Shown piece by piece: positions 33,906 to 42,269 of a stretch of DNA of 64,000 nt. How positions within the stretch are numbered: position 1 is the first letter of the stretch; every line of letters begins with the position of its first letter. This DNA comes from JAJEEA01 sp965116765 (GTDB lineage Bacteria > Acidobacteriota > Vicinamibacteria > Vicinamibacterales > UBA8438). The DNA is taken from positions 5,022,001 through 5,086,000 of the forward strand of contig OZ220718.1 in assembly GCA_965116765.1 (NCBI GenBank). The letters run 5' to 3'. The notes under the pieces were generated by a model, which was not told where the DNA came from, ran no database searches, and saw nothing but the letters and a program-made list of their open reading frames with translations. The position numbers and the translations under genes were made by a program.

Positions 33906-34898
33906 CTACGGCATCTTCCGCAGCGCCGTACGGGCCAGCGTCATCTCCAGCAGCAGCAGCACCAGGCCCGCGGCCAGCGGCACGTGGAACAGCTCGCCGT
34001 AGCGGGTGAACTGCTCCACCTCGATCTCGGTCGTCTCCAGCGCGTCGATCTCGGCCCAGATCGCCTCCAGGCTCTCCCGGTCCGTCGCCCGGAAGTAGCG
34101 GCCGTCGGTCAGGTCCGCCACCTCCTGCAGGGTGGGCTCGTCGATGTCGACCCGCATCTGCGCGTAGCGGCGGCCGAACAACGGGTCGTCGACGGGCACC
34201 CGGGCCACCCCCCGGGTGCCGGCCCCGACCGCGTAGACGCGGACGTCGAGCGCCGCCGCCATCTGGGCCGCGGTCACCGGGTCGATCTCGCCCCGGTTGT
34301 TCTGCCCGTCGGTCAGCAGCACCACGACCTTCGACTCGGCCGACGAGTCCTGCAGCCGCTTGACGGCGGTGGCCAGCCCCATGCCGATGGCGGTTCCGTC
34401 CTCGAGGATGCCGGTCTCGAGCTCGCCGAGCACGGTGGTCACGATGCCGTAGTCGAGGGTCAGCGGCACCTGCGTGAACGCGTCGCCGGCGAACACCACC
34501 AGCCCGATGCGGTCGTTGCGGCGGCCCTCGACGAAGTCGGCGGCCACCGCCTTCGCCGCCTCGATGCGGTTCGGCTCCAGGTCCTCCGCGAGCATCGAGG
34601 TCGACAGGTCGAGGGCGAGCACGACGTCGATGCCCTCGGTGGTGACGTTCTCGGCCGTCACCCCAGTTTGCGGCCGGGCGAAGGCGACGACGAGGGCGGC
34701 CAGGCCGAGGCCGCGCAGGACGAACAGCGCATGGCGCCGGCGCCCGGTGCGCCGCCGGTCGGCCCGGGCGACGGCGGCCAGCGACGAGTAGCGCAGCGAC
34801 CCCGTCCGGCCCCGGCCGCGGGCGACGTACCACCAGGCGAGCAGCGGCACCCCGAGCAGCAGCAGGAGATACGCCGGGTCCGCGAAGCGGAGGATCAT
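33906..34898 (-). CDS. batA: BatA-like von Willebrand factor A membrane protein
   Basis: This 330-residue protein has the same plan as the next gene: a helix at the N-terminus (PAYLLLLLGVPLLAWWYVAR), another at about 60-80 (ALFVLRGLGLAALVVAFARP), a VWA domain with MIDAS motif (VVLALDLSTSMLAEDLEPNR) and VVVLLTDGQNNRGEIDP, and a C-terminal helix (VPLAAGLVLLLLEMTLARTA). The ATG at 34898 overlaps the preceding stop (ATGA). In Bat systems BatA and BatB form part of an inner-membrane complex linked to stress tolerance. Confidence 0.88.
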   Translation of the reverse strand: MILRFADPAYLLLLLGVPLLAWWYVARGRGRTGSLRYSSLAAVARADRRRTGRRRHALFVLRGLGLAALVVAFARPQTGVTAENVTTEGIDVVLALDLSTSMLAEDLEPNRIEAAKAVAADFVEGRRNDRIGLVVFAGDAFTQVPLTLDYGIVTTVLGELETGILEDGTAIGMGLATAVKRLQDSSAESKVVVLLTDGQNNRGEIDPVTAAQMAAALDVRVYAVGAGTRGVARVPVDDPLFGRRYAQMRVDIDEPTLQEVADLTDGRYFRATDRESLEAIWAEIDALETTEIEVEQFTRYGELFHVPLAAGLVLLLLEMTLARTALRKMP

Positions 34899-35878
34899 GT
34901 CGTCTGCTCCGCGGGGACGGGGGCCGGCGGGGCGGCCACCGGCTCGACGGGCACGGTCACCTCCACCACGCGGCGGGCGAGGGGGAACAGCTCGCGGCAC
35001 TCGGGAACCGCGGGCCGCAGCTTGGCGAACTTCACGAGGTCGCAGCGGTCGAGCACGCGCCGCACGTCGGCGACGGCCCCGCGGTCGGCGTCGGTCCTGT
35101 GCAGGCCGTCGATCACCTCGCCGGTGGTCATCTCCATCGCGTCGACGTCGAACCGGCCCTCGATGTACACCCGCACGATGTCCGAGAGCCGGATGTGCCA
35201 CGTCTTGATCTCGCCGCGCTCCAGCAGCCCCGCCGCCTCCAGGGCGTCGAGGGCCTCGCGGGCGACCTCGTGGGCCGGCCGCGCCGGCAGCGCCGGCACC
35301 AGGGTATCGGGCCGCGTGCGCCGCCGGTAGTGCCGGTAGAGCCAGGCCGCGATGGCCGCGGCGGCGAGCAGGGCCGCGAGCCACGGCAGCAGGGTGACGA
35401 CCGCGAAGGGGATGGCGAGCGGCCCCTTGATGTCGCGGATGTCTCCGCTCTCGTCGCGCCCCACGCTGGCGATGGCGACGGCCGCCGCCTCCGTCGCCAG
35501 GACCGTCGCGTCGCCGCCGGCGTCGACCACCTCCAGCTCGAGGGACGGAAACGACAGCTCGCCGAGCTCGAACGCCGCGACCCGCAGCTCGAGGCTCGAC
35601 TCGACGCTGCCGTCCGCTCCTGCCGCCGACTGCGCGACCGGCGCGTCGAGGAGCTCGAACGGCGCGGCGTCGACGGGGTCGGGCCACCGCACCTCGGCGT
35701 CCGCGGCGTGGCGCACCGTCACCACCACGGTGACGGGGTCGCCGACCGCCGCCGTCGCGGCCGAGACGGTGGTCTCGACGGTGGTCTCGACCGCCTGGCC
35801 CACGGGCGCACTCTCCTGCGCGGCCGCCGGGGCCGCCAGGGAAGCCACGAGCGCCGCCGCCAGCCCCCAGGTCGTCAT
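34895..35878 (-). CDS. DUF4381-like membrane protein of the MoxR/Bat operon
   Basis: This 327-residue protein has a signal peptide (GLAAALVASLAAPAAAQE), a periplasmic beta-rich part (TAAVGDPVTVVVTVRHAADA, LELRVAAFELGELSFPSLEL), one membrane helix (AVVTLLPWLAALLAAAAIAA) and a cytoplasmic region with DALEAAGLLERGEIKTWHIR and VYIEGRFDVDAMEMTTGEVI. This is the usual partner between DUF58 and BatA in such operons. It is ATGA-linked on both sides. Function is inferred only from context. Confidence 0.75.
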   Translation of the reverse strand: MTTWGLAAALVASLAAPAAAQESAPVGQAVETTVETTVSAATAAVGDPVTVVVTVRHAADAEVRWPDPVDAAPFELLDAPVAQSAAGADGSVESSLELRVAAFELGELSFPSLELEVVDAGGDATVLATEAAAVAIASVGRDESGDIRDIKGPLAIPFAVVTLLPWLAALLAAAAIAAWLYRHYRRRTRPDTLVPALPARPAHEVAREALDALEAAGLLERGEIKTWHIRLSDIVRVYIEGRFDVDAMEMTTGEVIDGLHRTDADRGAVADVRRVLDRCDLVKFAKLRPAVPECRELFPLARRVVEVTVPVEPVAAPPAPVPAEQTT

Positions 35879-36753
35879 CGGAACCGTTTCGCCCGTTCCC
35901 GAAAGAACCGCATGAGCCGATCGACGTAGGGCCGGTCGGTCGCAATCTCCACCACGTCGACCCCCGTCTGCCGGAAGTCCCGTTCCCGCGCCTCCCGCGC
36001 CTCCGCCACCTCGCGGTCGAACGCCCGGCGGAACGCGGGGTCCGACACGTTCACCGTGAGCCGCTCGCCGGTCTCGGCGTCCTCGAGGTCGAGGTAGCCC
36101 ACCGGCGGCAGCGCCTGCTCGCGGGGGTCGCTGATACGTATGACGACGGTGTCGTGCCGGCGGCCGGCCACCGCCAGGGCCCGCCGGTAGCCGCCGGCGA
36201 TGAAGTCGGAGACCACGAAGGTCACCGCGCGGCGCCGCACCACGCGGGCCAGGTACTCAAGCGCCCCCGCGACGTCGGTGCCGCGCCCCGCCGGCTCGAA
36301 GTAGAGCAGCTCGCGGAGCACCCGCAGCACGTGGCGGCGCCCCTTGCGGGGCGGCACGAACTTCTCGATGCGGTCGCTGAAGATGATCAGCCCGACCTTG
36401 TCGTTGTTGGTGATGGCCGAGAACGCCAGCACCGCGCATATCTCCACCGCCACCTCGCCCTTCATGCGCCCCGCCGAGCCGAAGTCGCCCGAGGCGCTCA
36501 CGTCGACCACGAGCATCACCGTCAGCTCGCGCTCCTCGTCGAACACCTTCACGAACGGGGCGCCGGTGCGCGCGGTGACGTTCCAGTCGATGTTGCGGAT
36601 GTCGTCGCCGACGTGGTACTCGCGCACCTCGGCGAAGTTCATGCCGCGGCCCTTGAACACCGAGTGGTACTCGCCCGAGAAGACCTCGTTCACGAGGCCC
36701 CGGGTGGCGATCTCGACCCGGCGCACCTGCTTCAGGATCTCGCGCGGAATCAC
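35875..36753 (-). CDS. DUF58 protein of the MoxR/Bat operon
   Basis: This 292-residue cytoplasmic protein carries the DUF58 signature (YHSVFKGRGMNFAEVREYHV, GDDIRNIDWNVTARTG) within a VWA-like fold (LTVMLVVDVSASGDFGSAG, IFSDRIEKFVPPRKGRRHVL). It is usually a MoxR partner. GTG 36753 (VIPREILKQVRRVEI) is selected because GAGGGAG lies upstream and the family begins there; the longer in-frame version has a non-conserved, repeat-derived N-terminus. Confidence 0.88.
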   Translation of the reverse strand: MIPREILKQVRRVEIATRGLVNEVFSGEYHSVFKGRGMNFAEVREYHVGDDIRNIDWNVTARTGAPFVKVFDEERELTVMLVVDVSASGDFGSAGRMKGEVAVEICAVLAFSAITNNDKVGLIIFSDRIEKFVPPRKGRRHVLRVLRELLYFEPAGRGTDVAGALEYLARVVRRRAVTFVVSDFIAGGYRRALAVAGRRHDTVVIRISDPREQALPPVGYLDLEDAETGERLTVNVSDPAFRRAFDREVAEAREARERDFRQTGVDVVEIATDRPYVDRLMRFFRERAKRFR

Positions 36754-36839
36754 CGGACGCTCCCTCGTCGGCGGGTTCCATGCCGGCTGCGCATCGGGCA
36801 ATACCCTCGGCAGAGATGACGCCCGGCCCCTAGCCCGCC

Positions 36840-36915
36840 CATCGTCGCCTTCGGCTCCGCTGGGCGCCCAACCAACCCTGCCAGGAGTCTGCACCGTTCT
36901 ACGGTGCAGACTCCT
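36840..36915 (+). repeat. dispersed palindromic intergenic repeat, copy C
   Basis: The block starts ATCGTCGCCTTCGGCTCCGC and TGGGCGCCCAACCAACC, then carries a perfect palindrome AGGAGTCTGCACCGT / ACGGTGCAGACTCCT around TCT (36881-36913). It fills the spacer between moxR and the DUF58 gene and overlaps the moxR stop. It may attenuate or process the moxR-bat transcript; copies A and B lie 23-24 kb away. Confidence 0.7.
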
Positions 36916-37903
36916 AGGGCACCTCGATGCTGTTGAGGACCCGCTCGACCACCGTCTCCGCCGTCACCTCCTCCGCCTCGGCCTCGTAGGTCAGCAGCAC
37001 CCGGTGCCGCAGCACGTCGGGTCCGATGGAGCGGACGTCCTCGGGGGTGACGTAGCCGCGCCGCCGCAGGAACGCGTGCGCTCGCGCCGCCCTCGCGAGG
37101 TTGATGGTGGCGCGGGGCGAGGCGCCGAACGCGATGAGGTCGGCGAGTTCGGCGAGGTCGTAGTCCTTCGGCGCCCGCGTCGCGAAGACGAGGTCGACGA
37201 TGTACCGCTCGACCTGCGGGTCCATGTAGATCAGGTCCACCGCCTTCCGGGCCCGGAGGATCTCGTCGGGCTCGACCACCGCCTCGACCTCGGGCGCGGG
37301 GCCGCCGGCCATCCGCCGCAGGATCTCGAGCTCCTCGTCCTTGTCGGGGTAGGTGACGGCAAGCTTCAGCATGAACCGGTCGACCTGGGCCTCGGGCAGG
37401 GGATAGGTGCCCTCCTGCTCGATGGGGTTCTGGGTGGCGAGGACGAGGAACGGCGAGTCGAGCGGGTAGCTGGCGTCGCCGATGGTGACGGTCCGCTCCT
37501 GCATCGCCTCGAGCAGGGCCGACTGCACCTTGGCCGGCGACCGGTTGATCTCGTCGGCGAGGATGATGTTGGCGAAGATGGGGCCCTTGCGGGTCTTGAA
37601 CTCCGACTGCCGCGGGTCGTACACGAGGGTGCCGATGAGGTCGGCGGGCAGCAGGTCGGGGGTGAACTGGATGCGCCGGAACGTGGTGGCGACGGCGTCG
37701 GCGAGGGTGCGGACGGTCATCGTCTTGGCGAGGCCGGGCACCCCCTCCATCAGCACGTGGCCGTCGGCGAGGAGCCCCACGAGCAGCCGCTCGATCATGG
37801 TCCGCTGGCCGACGATGACCCGGCCCACCGCGTCGAGCAGCCGCTCGACGAAGGCGCTCTCGGCGTGGATGCGTTGCTGAATCGCTTCGATGTCGTGGTG
37901 CAT
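36914..37903 (-). CDS. moxR: MoxR-family AAA+ ATPase
   Basis: This 329-residue ATPase has Walker A (LMEGVPGLAKTMTVRTLADA, about residues 52-71), Walker B (FANIILADEINRSPAKVQSA), sensor 1 (FLVLATQNPIEQEGTYPLPE) and the MoxR C-terminal lid (GASPRATINLARAARAHAFL). MoxR proteins act as chaperone-like ATPases for maturation of VWA-domain complexes, here the Bat proteins. It is the first gene of the operon. A degenerate 150-bp piece of a related gene lies at 24237. The 303-bp spacer upstream (37904-38206) shows no gene. Confidence 0.95.
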   Translation of the reverse strand: MHHDIEAIQQRIHAESAFVERLLDAVGRVIVGQRTMIERLLVGLLADGHVLMEGVPGLAKTMTVRTLADAVATTFRRIQFTPDLLPADLIGTLVYDPRQSEFKTRKGPIFANIILADEINRSPAKVQSALLEAMQERTVTIGDASYPLDSPFLVLATQNPIEQEGTYPLPEAQVDRFMLKLAVTYPDKDEELEILRRMAGGPAPEVEAVVEPDEILRARKAVDLIYMDPQVERYIVDLVFATRAPKDYDLAELADLIAFGASPRATINLARAARAHAFLRRRGYVTPEDVRSIGPDVLRHRVLLTYEAEAEEVTAETVVERVLNSIEVP

Positions 37904-38206
37904 GGTGTCTGCGCGCGTTCTCCGATCGACCCTCTATTGTAGGAAACCGGCCGCCGGTCCCCAATCTCCCGGACGGGGTGGCCCCCGGGGGCCGGCGGCG
38001 CGTGATTGCGTTCTGCGCCGGAAGCGGGAGAACCTCTCCGTGGCGGCCGCGCCGGCGCCGCCGTCGGCTCCCGCGGGCGGCCAAGCCTCTTCGATGCGGC
38101 TCGCCGCCGATCGATCAGACGATCCCGTTGACAGGATGGCCGGCGTCGCGTCGCCGCGACGCCCGGGCCGCTCCGCCGTCGAAGGGTTGGTCGGGCCGCC
38201 GCCGGG
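37904..38206. other. 303-bp spacer upstream of moxR, no gene identified
   Basis: It contains the presumed promoter of the moxR-bat operon on its left side (AT-richer bases TCGACCCTCTATTGTAGG near 37928-37945) and the end of the GyrI-like gene on its right. Reading frames inside have no recognisable protein. No repeat copy was found. Confidence 0.4.
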
Positions 38207-38668
38207 TCAGCGGACCGGGAAGAAGATGTCGGTCCGCCACTTCGCGGGGTCCGGCTCCCGGCCGGGGTCGGTGACGTAGACCTCCCAGGGGGCCCCCGCG
38301 GGCTCGAGGCCCTCCGACTTCATCCACGCCGTCAGCGCCTCCCACGTGTGCCGGAGCTGCTCGTAGTGGCCGGTGTGGGTGACGGTCGCCGCCTTGCCGG
38401 CGGGCAGCTCGCCGGCCCGGATTCGGTCCGTGCCGGCCAGCGGGGAGGCGACGGGCATGCCGCACTCCAGGTCGACGGTGCCGCCGTGCATCTCGTGGTA
38501 GATGGCGAAGGGCATCCCGGCCGGCGCCTGCCCGCTCTGCTGCACGTACCCGTGCAGCTCGCCGAAGAGCATCCCCATGGTCTCCGCGATCTTGTCCATG
38601 GTGGTCTTCGTCCGGATGCCCACCATGGGCTGCGCCTCCAGCTGCGTCGTCCCGAACTCCGATGTCAT
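38207..38668 (-). CDS. GyrI-like small-molecule-binding domain protein
   Basis: This 153-residue protein reads as a stand-alone GyrI/AraC-effector-like domain: EAQPMVGIRTKTTMDKIAET, MGMLFGELHGYVQQSGQAPA, GMPFAIYHEM, LPAGKAATVTHTGHYEQLRH, EGLEPAGAPWEVYVTDPGRE. There is no DNA-binding part. Such domains bind small ligands or inhibit gyrase. ATG 38668 follows GAGGAGGAC, a good ribosome binding site, which decides against the upstream in-frame ATG. It is transcribed divergently from the TonB receptor (218-bp spacer). Confidence 0.85.
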   Translation of the reverse strand: MTSEFGTTQLEAQPMVGIRTKTTMDKIAETMGMLFGELHGYVQQSGQAPAGMPFAIYHEMHGGTVDLECGMPVASPLAGTDRIRAGELPAGKAATVTHTGHYEQLRHTWEALTAWMKSEGLEPAGAPWEVYVTDPGREPDPAKWRTDIFFPVR

Positions 38669-38886
38669 TCGCTGTCCTCCTCGACTTGCCGTCCCGCCCG
38701 GGGCACGTCCCAACTGGACGCGAGACTGCCATCCGTGACCTGGAAGTTAACGGAATCCGCTCGCCGGATTCAACCTGGGCGCCATGCAACCCGGTGCGCT
38801 GGCCCGTGCTGTTAACATGTCGGCATGAACACCGTGCTACCCGTGGGCACGACGCGTGCCGCGGTTCGATACCTGGGGAGAAGCCG

Positions 38887-41800
38887 ATGAGGATAATGCT
38901 GATCGCGTTGTGTCTGCTGTCGGCGCCGTGGGCCGCCGCAGCGCAGGACGGCGGCATCACGGGCACCGTCACCGACGACACCGGCGGGGTCCTGCCGGGC
39001 GTGACCGTCGAGGCTGCCGGCCCCGCGCTGGCCGCCCCCCTCGTCGCGGTGAGCGACGGCGACGGCCGCTACGCGCTCACCGGGCTCCCCCCCGGCGGCT
39101 ACGTCGTCACCTTCACCCTGGCCGGATTCGAGCGCCTGGAGCGCGAGGTCGTGCTGGCCGAAGGGACCACCGCCACGGTCAACGCCGACCTCCAGCTCGG
39201 CGGCCTCTTCGAGGAGGTGACGGTCGCAGTGACCGGGACCGCCATCGACGCCCCGGCCATCAACATGCCCCACGCCGTCACCGTGGTCAGCCGCGAGACC
39301 CTCGAGCAGCAGGGCGCGACCCAGCTCGTCGACCTCTTCCGCAACCTCAACGTCAGCCACGGCGTCGTCGGCGAGCGCAACAGCTGGTACAACTCGAACC
39401 AGCCGTCGACCCTCACCGAGAACGTCGCCAACGTCAACCTGCGCGGCCTCGGGGCGTCGCGGACGCTGGTGCTCATCAACGGCCGGCGCCACGTGCCGGT
39501 GCCCGCCCGCCTCATCGGCGGGCGCTTCGTCGACGTCAACACCATCCCCGCCATCGCCGTCGGCCGGCTCGAGGTGCTGAAGGAGGGCGCGTCGGCCACC
39601 TACGGCTCGGATGCGGTCGGCGGCGTCGCCAACTTCGTCACCCGCAGCGACTTCCGGGGCTTCGAGGTGAACGTCTCCCACGACTACTTCGACGGCGGGG
39701 GCGACACCACCGTGGCGGGCATCTGGGGCGGCCGCATCGGGGCCTCGAGCGCGGTCCTCTCGATGGAGCGGGTCGGCCGCCAGGAGCTGCAGATGGCCGA
39801 CCGCCCGTGGGCCCTCGACCGCCTGAGCGCCTACCCCTCGGGCACCCGCGGCGGCTGGTCGAGCCTCGGCAACCCCGGCACGTTCTCGGTCGGGGCGCCG
39901 GTGCCGTGGACGGCCGACGTCTTCGATCCCCGCTGCACCGACTTCGGGGGCCTCGACGAGGGCTGGACGTGCCGGTTCCGCTACGCGCCCTTCGACAACC
40001 TGATCGACGAGCAGCGGCATACCCGGGCGTTCCTCGAGCTCAACGGCCCGTTGAACGAGCGGACCAACTACCACGTCGAGGCGCTCTGGTCGGACGCCGT
40101 CATTCCGCGCTGGTACACGACGCCGTCCTATCCGCCGTTCCCGCTGACGAGCACCACCGTCCAGGAGGTGGCGGCGACCCACCCCGGCCGCCAGCAGTTC
40201 TGCGCCGACTACGCCGGCGACCCGAAGGCCGACCCGATGGGCGCCTGCGCCGGCGGCGACCCCTGGTACTTCAACGGCCGCCCGTTCGGCAACTCGGGTC
40301 CCGGGCGCCGGCTGAGCCGCGAGTCGCAGACCCAGCGCTTCGCCGCCTCCGTCGACGGCGACTTCCTGCTCGGGGGGCGCGACGCCAACTGGGACGTCGG
40401 CGTCAGCTACTCGCGGGCGCGGGGCAACCTGAACCTGCCCGCCGTCTACACCGACCGGATCTTCCGCGCCTTCCGCGGCTTCGGCGGCGCCGACTGCGGC
40501 GTCGGCGTCGTCGCCGACCCCACCTCGCCCGCGGGCATGCGGCTCGGGGCCCTCGGCGGCGCGGTGGCGGGCCAGGGGCCGTGCATGTACTACAACCCGT
40601 TCAGCAACGCCATCGAGTACTCCGCCCAGCCGAACTCCCCGCTGGAAAACACGGCGAACCCGGACTACGTCGGCGCCCTCGCGAACCAGGAGGCCCTGCG
40701 GCTGTGGCTCAACGAAGAGGTGGACCTCTTCAGCACCACCGACATGATCGTGGCCGACGCCACCATGAGCGGCAATCTCGTCCCCAACGTCGCCGACTTC
40801 GCGGTCGGCTACCAGTTCCGCGGGGTGAACGCCGACGGCAACCCCAACGACCCCGGCGACGTCACCGTGAACCCCTGCCCGGTGGCCGGCGACATGGGGT
40901 GCTCGCCCGGGAAGCGGTTCGGCCCCTACCTCTTCACCAACGTCCACCGGCCCTACGCGGCCGACCAGCAGGTGCAGCGGCTCTTCGGCGAGCTGGCCCT
41001 GGGCATCGGTCCCCGCCTCGACACTCAGCTCGCCGCCAACTACGAGTTCTACAACGTGGCCGGCCGCCGCGTGAACAGCATCGACCCCAAGATCGGCTGG
41101 CGCCTCGACGCGGCCGAGAACCAGCACTTCTCGCTGTCGTTCCGGGGCTCGGTGCAGACCACGTTCCGCACCCCCTCGCTCGACGACCTCAACACCAGCC
41201 CCCTGACGACGCTGGAGTGGATCAACGAGACCGGCGCCTACCAGGCCGTCGACCGCTTCGGGCGCGAGGACCTCCTGCCGGAGCGCGCCTTCACCTACAA
41301 CGGAGGCGTCGTGCTGTTCCTCGAGGGAGGCGTCGAGGCGACCGTCGACTACTGGCACTACGACTTCGAGAACGTCATCGGGTCGATGCCTTACGACGCC
41401 ATCACCAGCCTCTACGCCAGCGGCGACCCGGCGACCCAGGCCGCGGTGTCGCCGTTCATCATCTGTCCCGGCGGCCGGGCCTCGGACCTCTCGCCCGCCG
41501 ACCGCTGCGTGGCCCAGAACCTGCAACGCGTCCAGATCGACCTCGTGAACTGGCCGGGCCTCACCAGCTCGGGCATCGACACCCACCTCGCGGCCCGCGC
41601 CGACGCGGGGCCGGGCCAGCTCTCGCTGAGCTGGGACTCCACCTACACCGTCGGCTACGACACGAAGGAGCTGCTGCTCGAGGGCACCGACCTCACCCTC
41701 TACGCCAAGCGCGAGGCGGCCGGCTACCTGAACTTCGCCCACCCCATCGCGGTGCCCCTGCCCCGCTGGAAGAGCCGCTGGTCGGCGTCCTACGACTGGA

Positions 41801-42072
41801 GCCGCTACAGCTGGGCCAACTACGTCAGCTACATCGGCGCCTACGAGGACCGGGGCAACGACGTCGTGCCCCGCATCGACCCGTTCCTCGCCTGGGACAT
41901 GAGCTTCCTCATGCGCTTCCCCGGCACCGGGATGAACCTCACGATCTACGGCATGAACCTGACCGGGCAGATCCCGCCGTGGGCCAACGTCGAGCAGGCC
42001 TACGACGGCTTCACCCACGACCCCAAGGGGCGGCGCATCAAGGCGGCGGTGAGCTGGCGCTTCGGGGGGTGA
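38887..42072 (+). CDS. TonB-dependent receptor with carboxypeptidase-regulatory-like domain
   Basis: The 1061-residue outer-membrane protein has a signal peptide (LIALCLLSAPWAAAAQDGG), a carboxypeptidase-regulatory-like domain (GTVTDDTGGVLPGVTVEAAG, PPGGYVVTFTLAGFERLERE), a plug domain (TVVSRETLEQQGATQLVDLF, VNLRGLGASRTLVLINGRRH, GSDAVGGVANFVTRSDFRGF) and a long beta-barrel with several Cys-paired loops (DPRCTDFGGLDEGWTCRF, DYAGDPKADPMGAC). It ends in an aromatic strand (RIKAAVSWRFGG). ATG 38887 is preceded by GGGGAG. It imports an unknown substrate. The last 32 residues recur as a fragment at 44193. Confidence 0.93.
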   Translation: MRIMLIALCLLSAPWAAAAQDGGITGTVTDDTGGVLPGVTVEAAGPALAAPLVAVSDGDGRYALTGLPPGGYVVTFTLAGFERLEREVVLAEGTTATVNADLQLGGLFEEVTVAVTGTAIDAPAINMPHAVTVVSRETLEQQGATQLVDLFRNLNVSHGVVGERNSWYNSNQPSTLTENVANVNLRGLGASRTLVLINGRRHVPVPARLIGGRFVDVNTIPAIAVGRLEVLKEGASATYGSDAVGGVANFVTRSDFRGFEVNVSHDYFDGGGDTTVAGIWGGRIGASSAVLSMERVGRQELQMADRPWALDRLSAYPSGTRGGWSSLGNPGTFSVGAPVPWTADVFDPRCTDFGGLDEGWTCRFRYAPFDNLIDEQRHTRAFLELNGPLNERTNYHVEALWSDAVIPRWYTTPSYPPFPLTSTTVQEVAATHPGRQQFCADYAGDPKADPMGACAGGDPWYFNGRPFGNSGPGRRLSRESQTQRFAASVDGDFLLGGRDANWDVGVSYSRARGNLNLPAVYTDRIFRAFRGFGGADCGVGVVADPTSPAGMRLGALGGAVAGQGPCMYYNPFSNAIEYSAQPNSPLENTANPDYVGALANQEALRLWLNEEVDLFSTTDMIVADATMSGNLVPNVADFAVGYQFRGVNADGNPNDPGDVTVNPCPVAGDMGCSPGKRFGPYLFTNVHRPYAADQQVQRLFGELALGIGPRLDTQLAANYEFYNVAGRRVNSIDPKIGWRLDAAENQHFSLSFRGSVQTTFRTPSLDDLNTSPLTTLEWINETGAYQAVDRFGREDLLPERAFTYNGGVVLFLEGGVEATVDYWHYDFENVIGSMPYDAITSLYASGDPATQAAVSPFIICPGGRASDLSPADRCVAQNLQRVQIDLVNWPGLTSSGIDTHLAARADAGPGQLSLSWDSTYTVGYDTKELLLEGTDLTLYAKREAAGYLNFAHPIAVPLPRWKSRWSASYDWSRYSWANYVSYIGAYEDRGNDVVPRIDPFLAWDMSFLMRFPGTGMNLTIYGMNLTGQIPPWANVEQAYDGFTHDPKGRRIKAAVSWRFGG

Positions 42073-42269
42073 GCTCTTCGGCCGGCCCGGGCGGCGTCCG
42101 ACGGCGCTCCGCCGACTGGCCGGGTGTCGTCGTCGGCGCCGGACGTCCTGACGGTGCTTGCGGTGGAATCTGCGGCGGGCGCCCGGGTGACGCCGACGGC
42201 GGTGAGCGAGAGCGCGGCGACGGTCCACGCCCTGGCAGCGGGTTGCCCCGGTGAACCGCGCGAGGGGCG

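Noticed and set aside
29168..37903. The MoxR/Bat operon as a new system
   Set aside because: Gene content and order are those of known MoxR-Bat clusters; only the BatC tail and the repeat copy are unusual.
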